DNA of 6,522 nucleotides, from positions 1 to 6,522 of the forward strand of contig JAGAAM010000163.1 of assembly GCA_017615235.1 (NCBI GenBank), written 5' to 3'. The DNA is from Clostridia bacterium (GTDB lineage: Bacteria; Bacillota_A; Clostridia; Oscillospirales; CAG-382). This document shows positions 6,267 through 6,522 of the stretch, one piece after another (position 1 is the first letter of the stretch; the number at the start of each line of letters is the position of its first letter). A model generated the notes under the pieces. That model saw nothing but the letters and a program-made list of their open reading frames with translations. It had not been told where the DNA came from and did no database searches. Made by a program: the position numbers and the translations under genes.

Positions 6267-6522
6267 GCCGTGTTCGCCGGTGCGGATACGCACGACGTCG
6301 TCGACGGTGGAAATGAATATCTTGCCGTCGCCTATCGTGCCGGTGGAAAGCTTGCTGACTATCTCCGCAAGGATGTCGTCGAGGTCTTCGTCCCAGACTA
6401 CTGTCATAACGTAAAGCTTCGGAAGGAGGTTGATCTCGATGCCGAGTTTTTCGAATTCCTCGGAATTGCCCTTCTGATGGCCGCAGCCCATCGCGGACAT
6501 AACGGTAAGTCCGCTGTATTCA
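6252..6522 (-). CDS. P-II family signalling protein (GlnB/GlnK or PotN-like), N-terminus outside the window
   Basis: The reading frame is open to the right edge (EYSGLTV before the first internal Met), so this is a partial gene lacking roughly 23 N-terminal residues compared with the 112-residue E. coli GlnB. P-II proteins are small cytoplasmic trimers that sense ATP/ADP, and often 2-oxoglutarate, and control transporters and enzymes by contact. Seen here: GLTVMSAMGCGHQKG leading into the T-loop (Gln and Lys at the positions of GlnB Q39 and K40), NLLPK (K58 equivalent), GTIGDGKIFI (K90 region) and VRIRTGE with both arginines (R101, R103 equivalents). The T-loop tip differs: Tyr51 is replaced by Ile, so uridylylation there is not possible. 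It lies 33 bases upstream of potA. A P-II subfamily called PotN has been reported in Firmicutes with potABCD; this may be related, but the symbol is left blank. Confidence 0.9.
   Translation of the reverse strand, partial: EYSGLTVMSAMGCGHQKGNSEEFEKLGIEINLLPKLYVMTVVWDEDLDDILAEIVSKLSTGTIGDGKIFISTVDDVVRIRTGEHGKNVL

Overview
The window reads as part of a chromosome from a Gram-positive, Clostridia-like bacterium (Firmicutes), probably an uncultured one. The grounds are purine-rich Shine-Dalgarno sites, two TTG starts, a solute-binding protein made as a lipoprotein, and at the left edge the tail of a protein resembling the clostridial Cthe_2159 carbohydrate-binding family. Base composition is roughly balanced to slightly GC-rich. 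The genus cannot be read from the sequence.

Layout, left to right. Positions 1-234 (+) hold the C-terminal end of a secreted or surface protein with a Gly/Pro-rich tail. A strong bidirectional terminator (252-279) separates it from a convergent minus-strand gene cluster that fills the rest of the window. In transcription order (right to left) the cluster is: a P-II family signalling protein (6522-6252, N-terminus outside the window), potA ATPase (6218-5100), potB permease (5084-4209), potC permease (4200-3391), a YtcJ-like metal-dependent amidohydrolase (3376-1739), potD substrate-binding lipoprotein (1693-635), and a small lipoprotein of unknown function (631-293). All gaps are 45 bases or less (33, 15, 8, 14, 45 and 3), with no terminator between genes, so the cluster looks like one operon. 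Its promoter lies beyond the right edge.

How the genes work together: PotD captures a polyamine-like ligand outside the membrane, PotB/PotC form the channel and PotA drives import with ATP. The P-II protein would link uptake to nitrogen or energy status; a P-II subfamily encoded with potABCD (PotN) has been described in Firmicutes. The unusual component is the amidohydrolase between potC and potD. PotD also differs from E. coli PotD at several ligand-contacting positions. Together these suggest that the imported compound may be a modified or acylated amine that is hydrolysed after entry. That is inference; the transporter assignment itself is firm.

There is no gene-free stretch over 300 bases, and I see no tRNA, rRNA, insertion sequence or CRISPR array.
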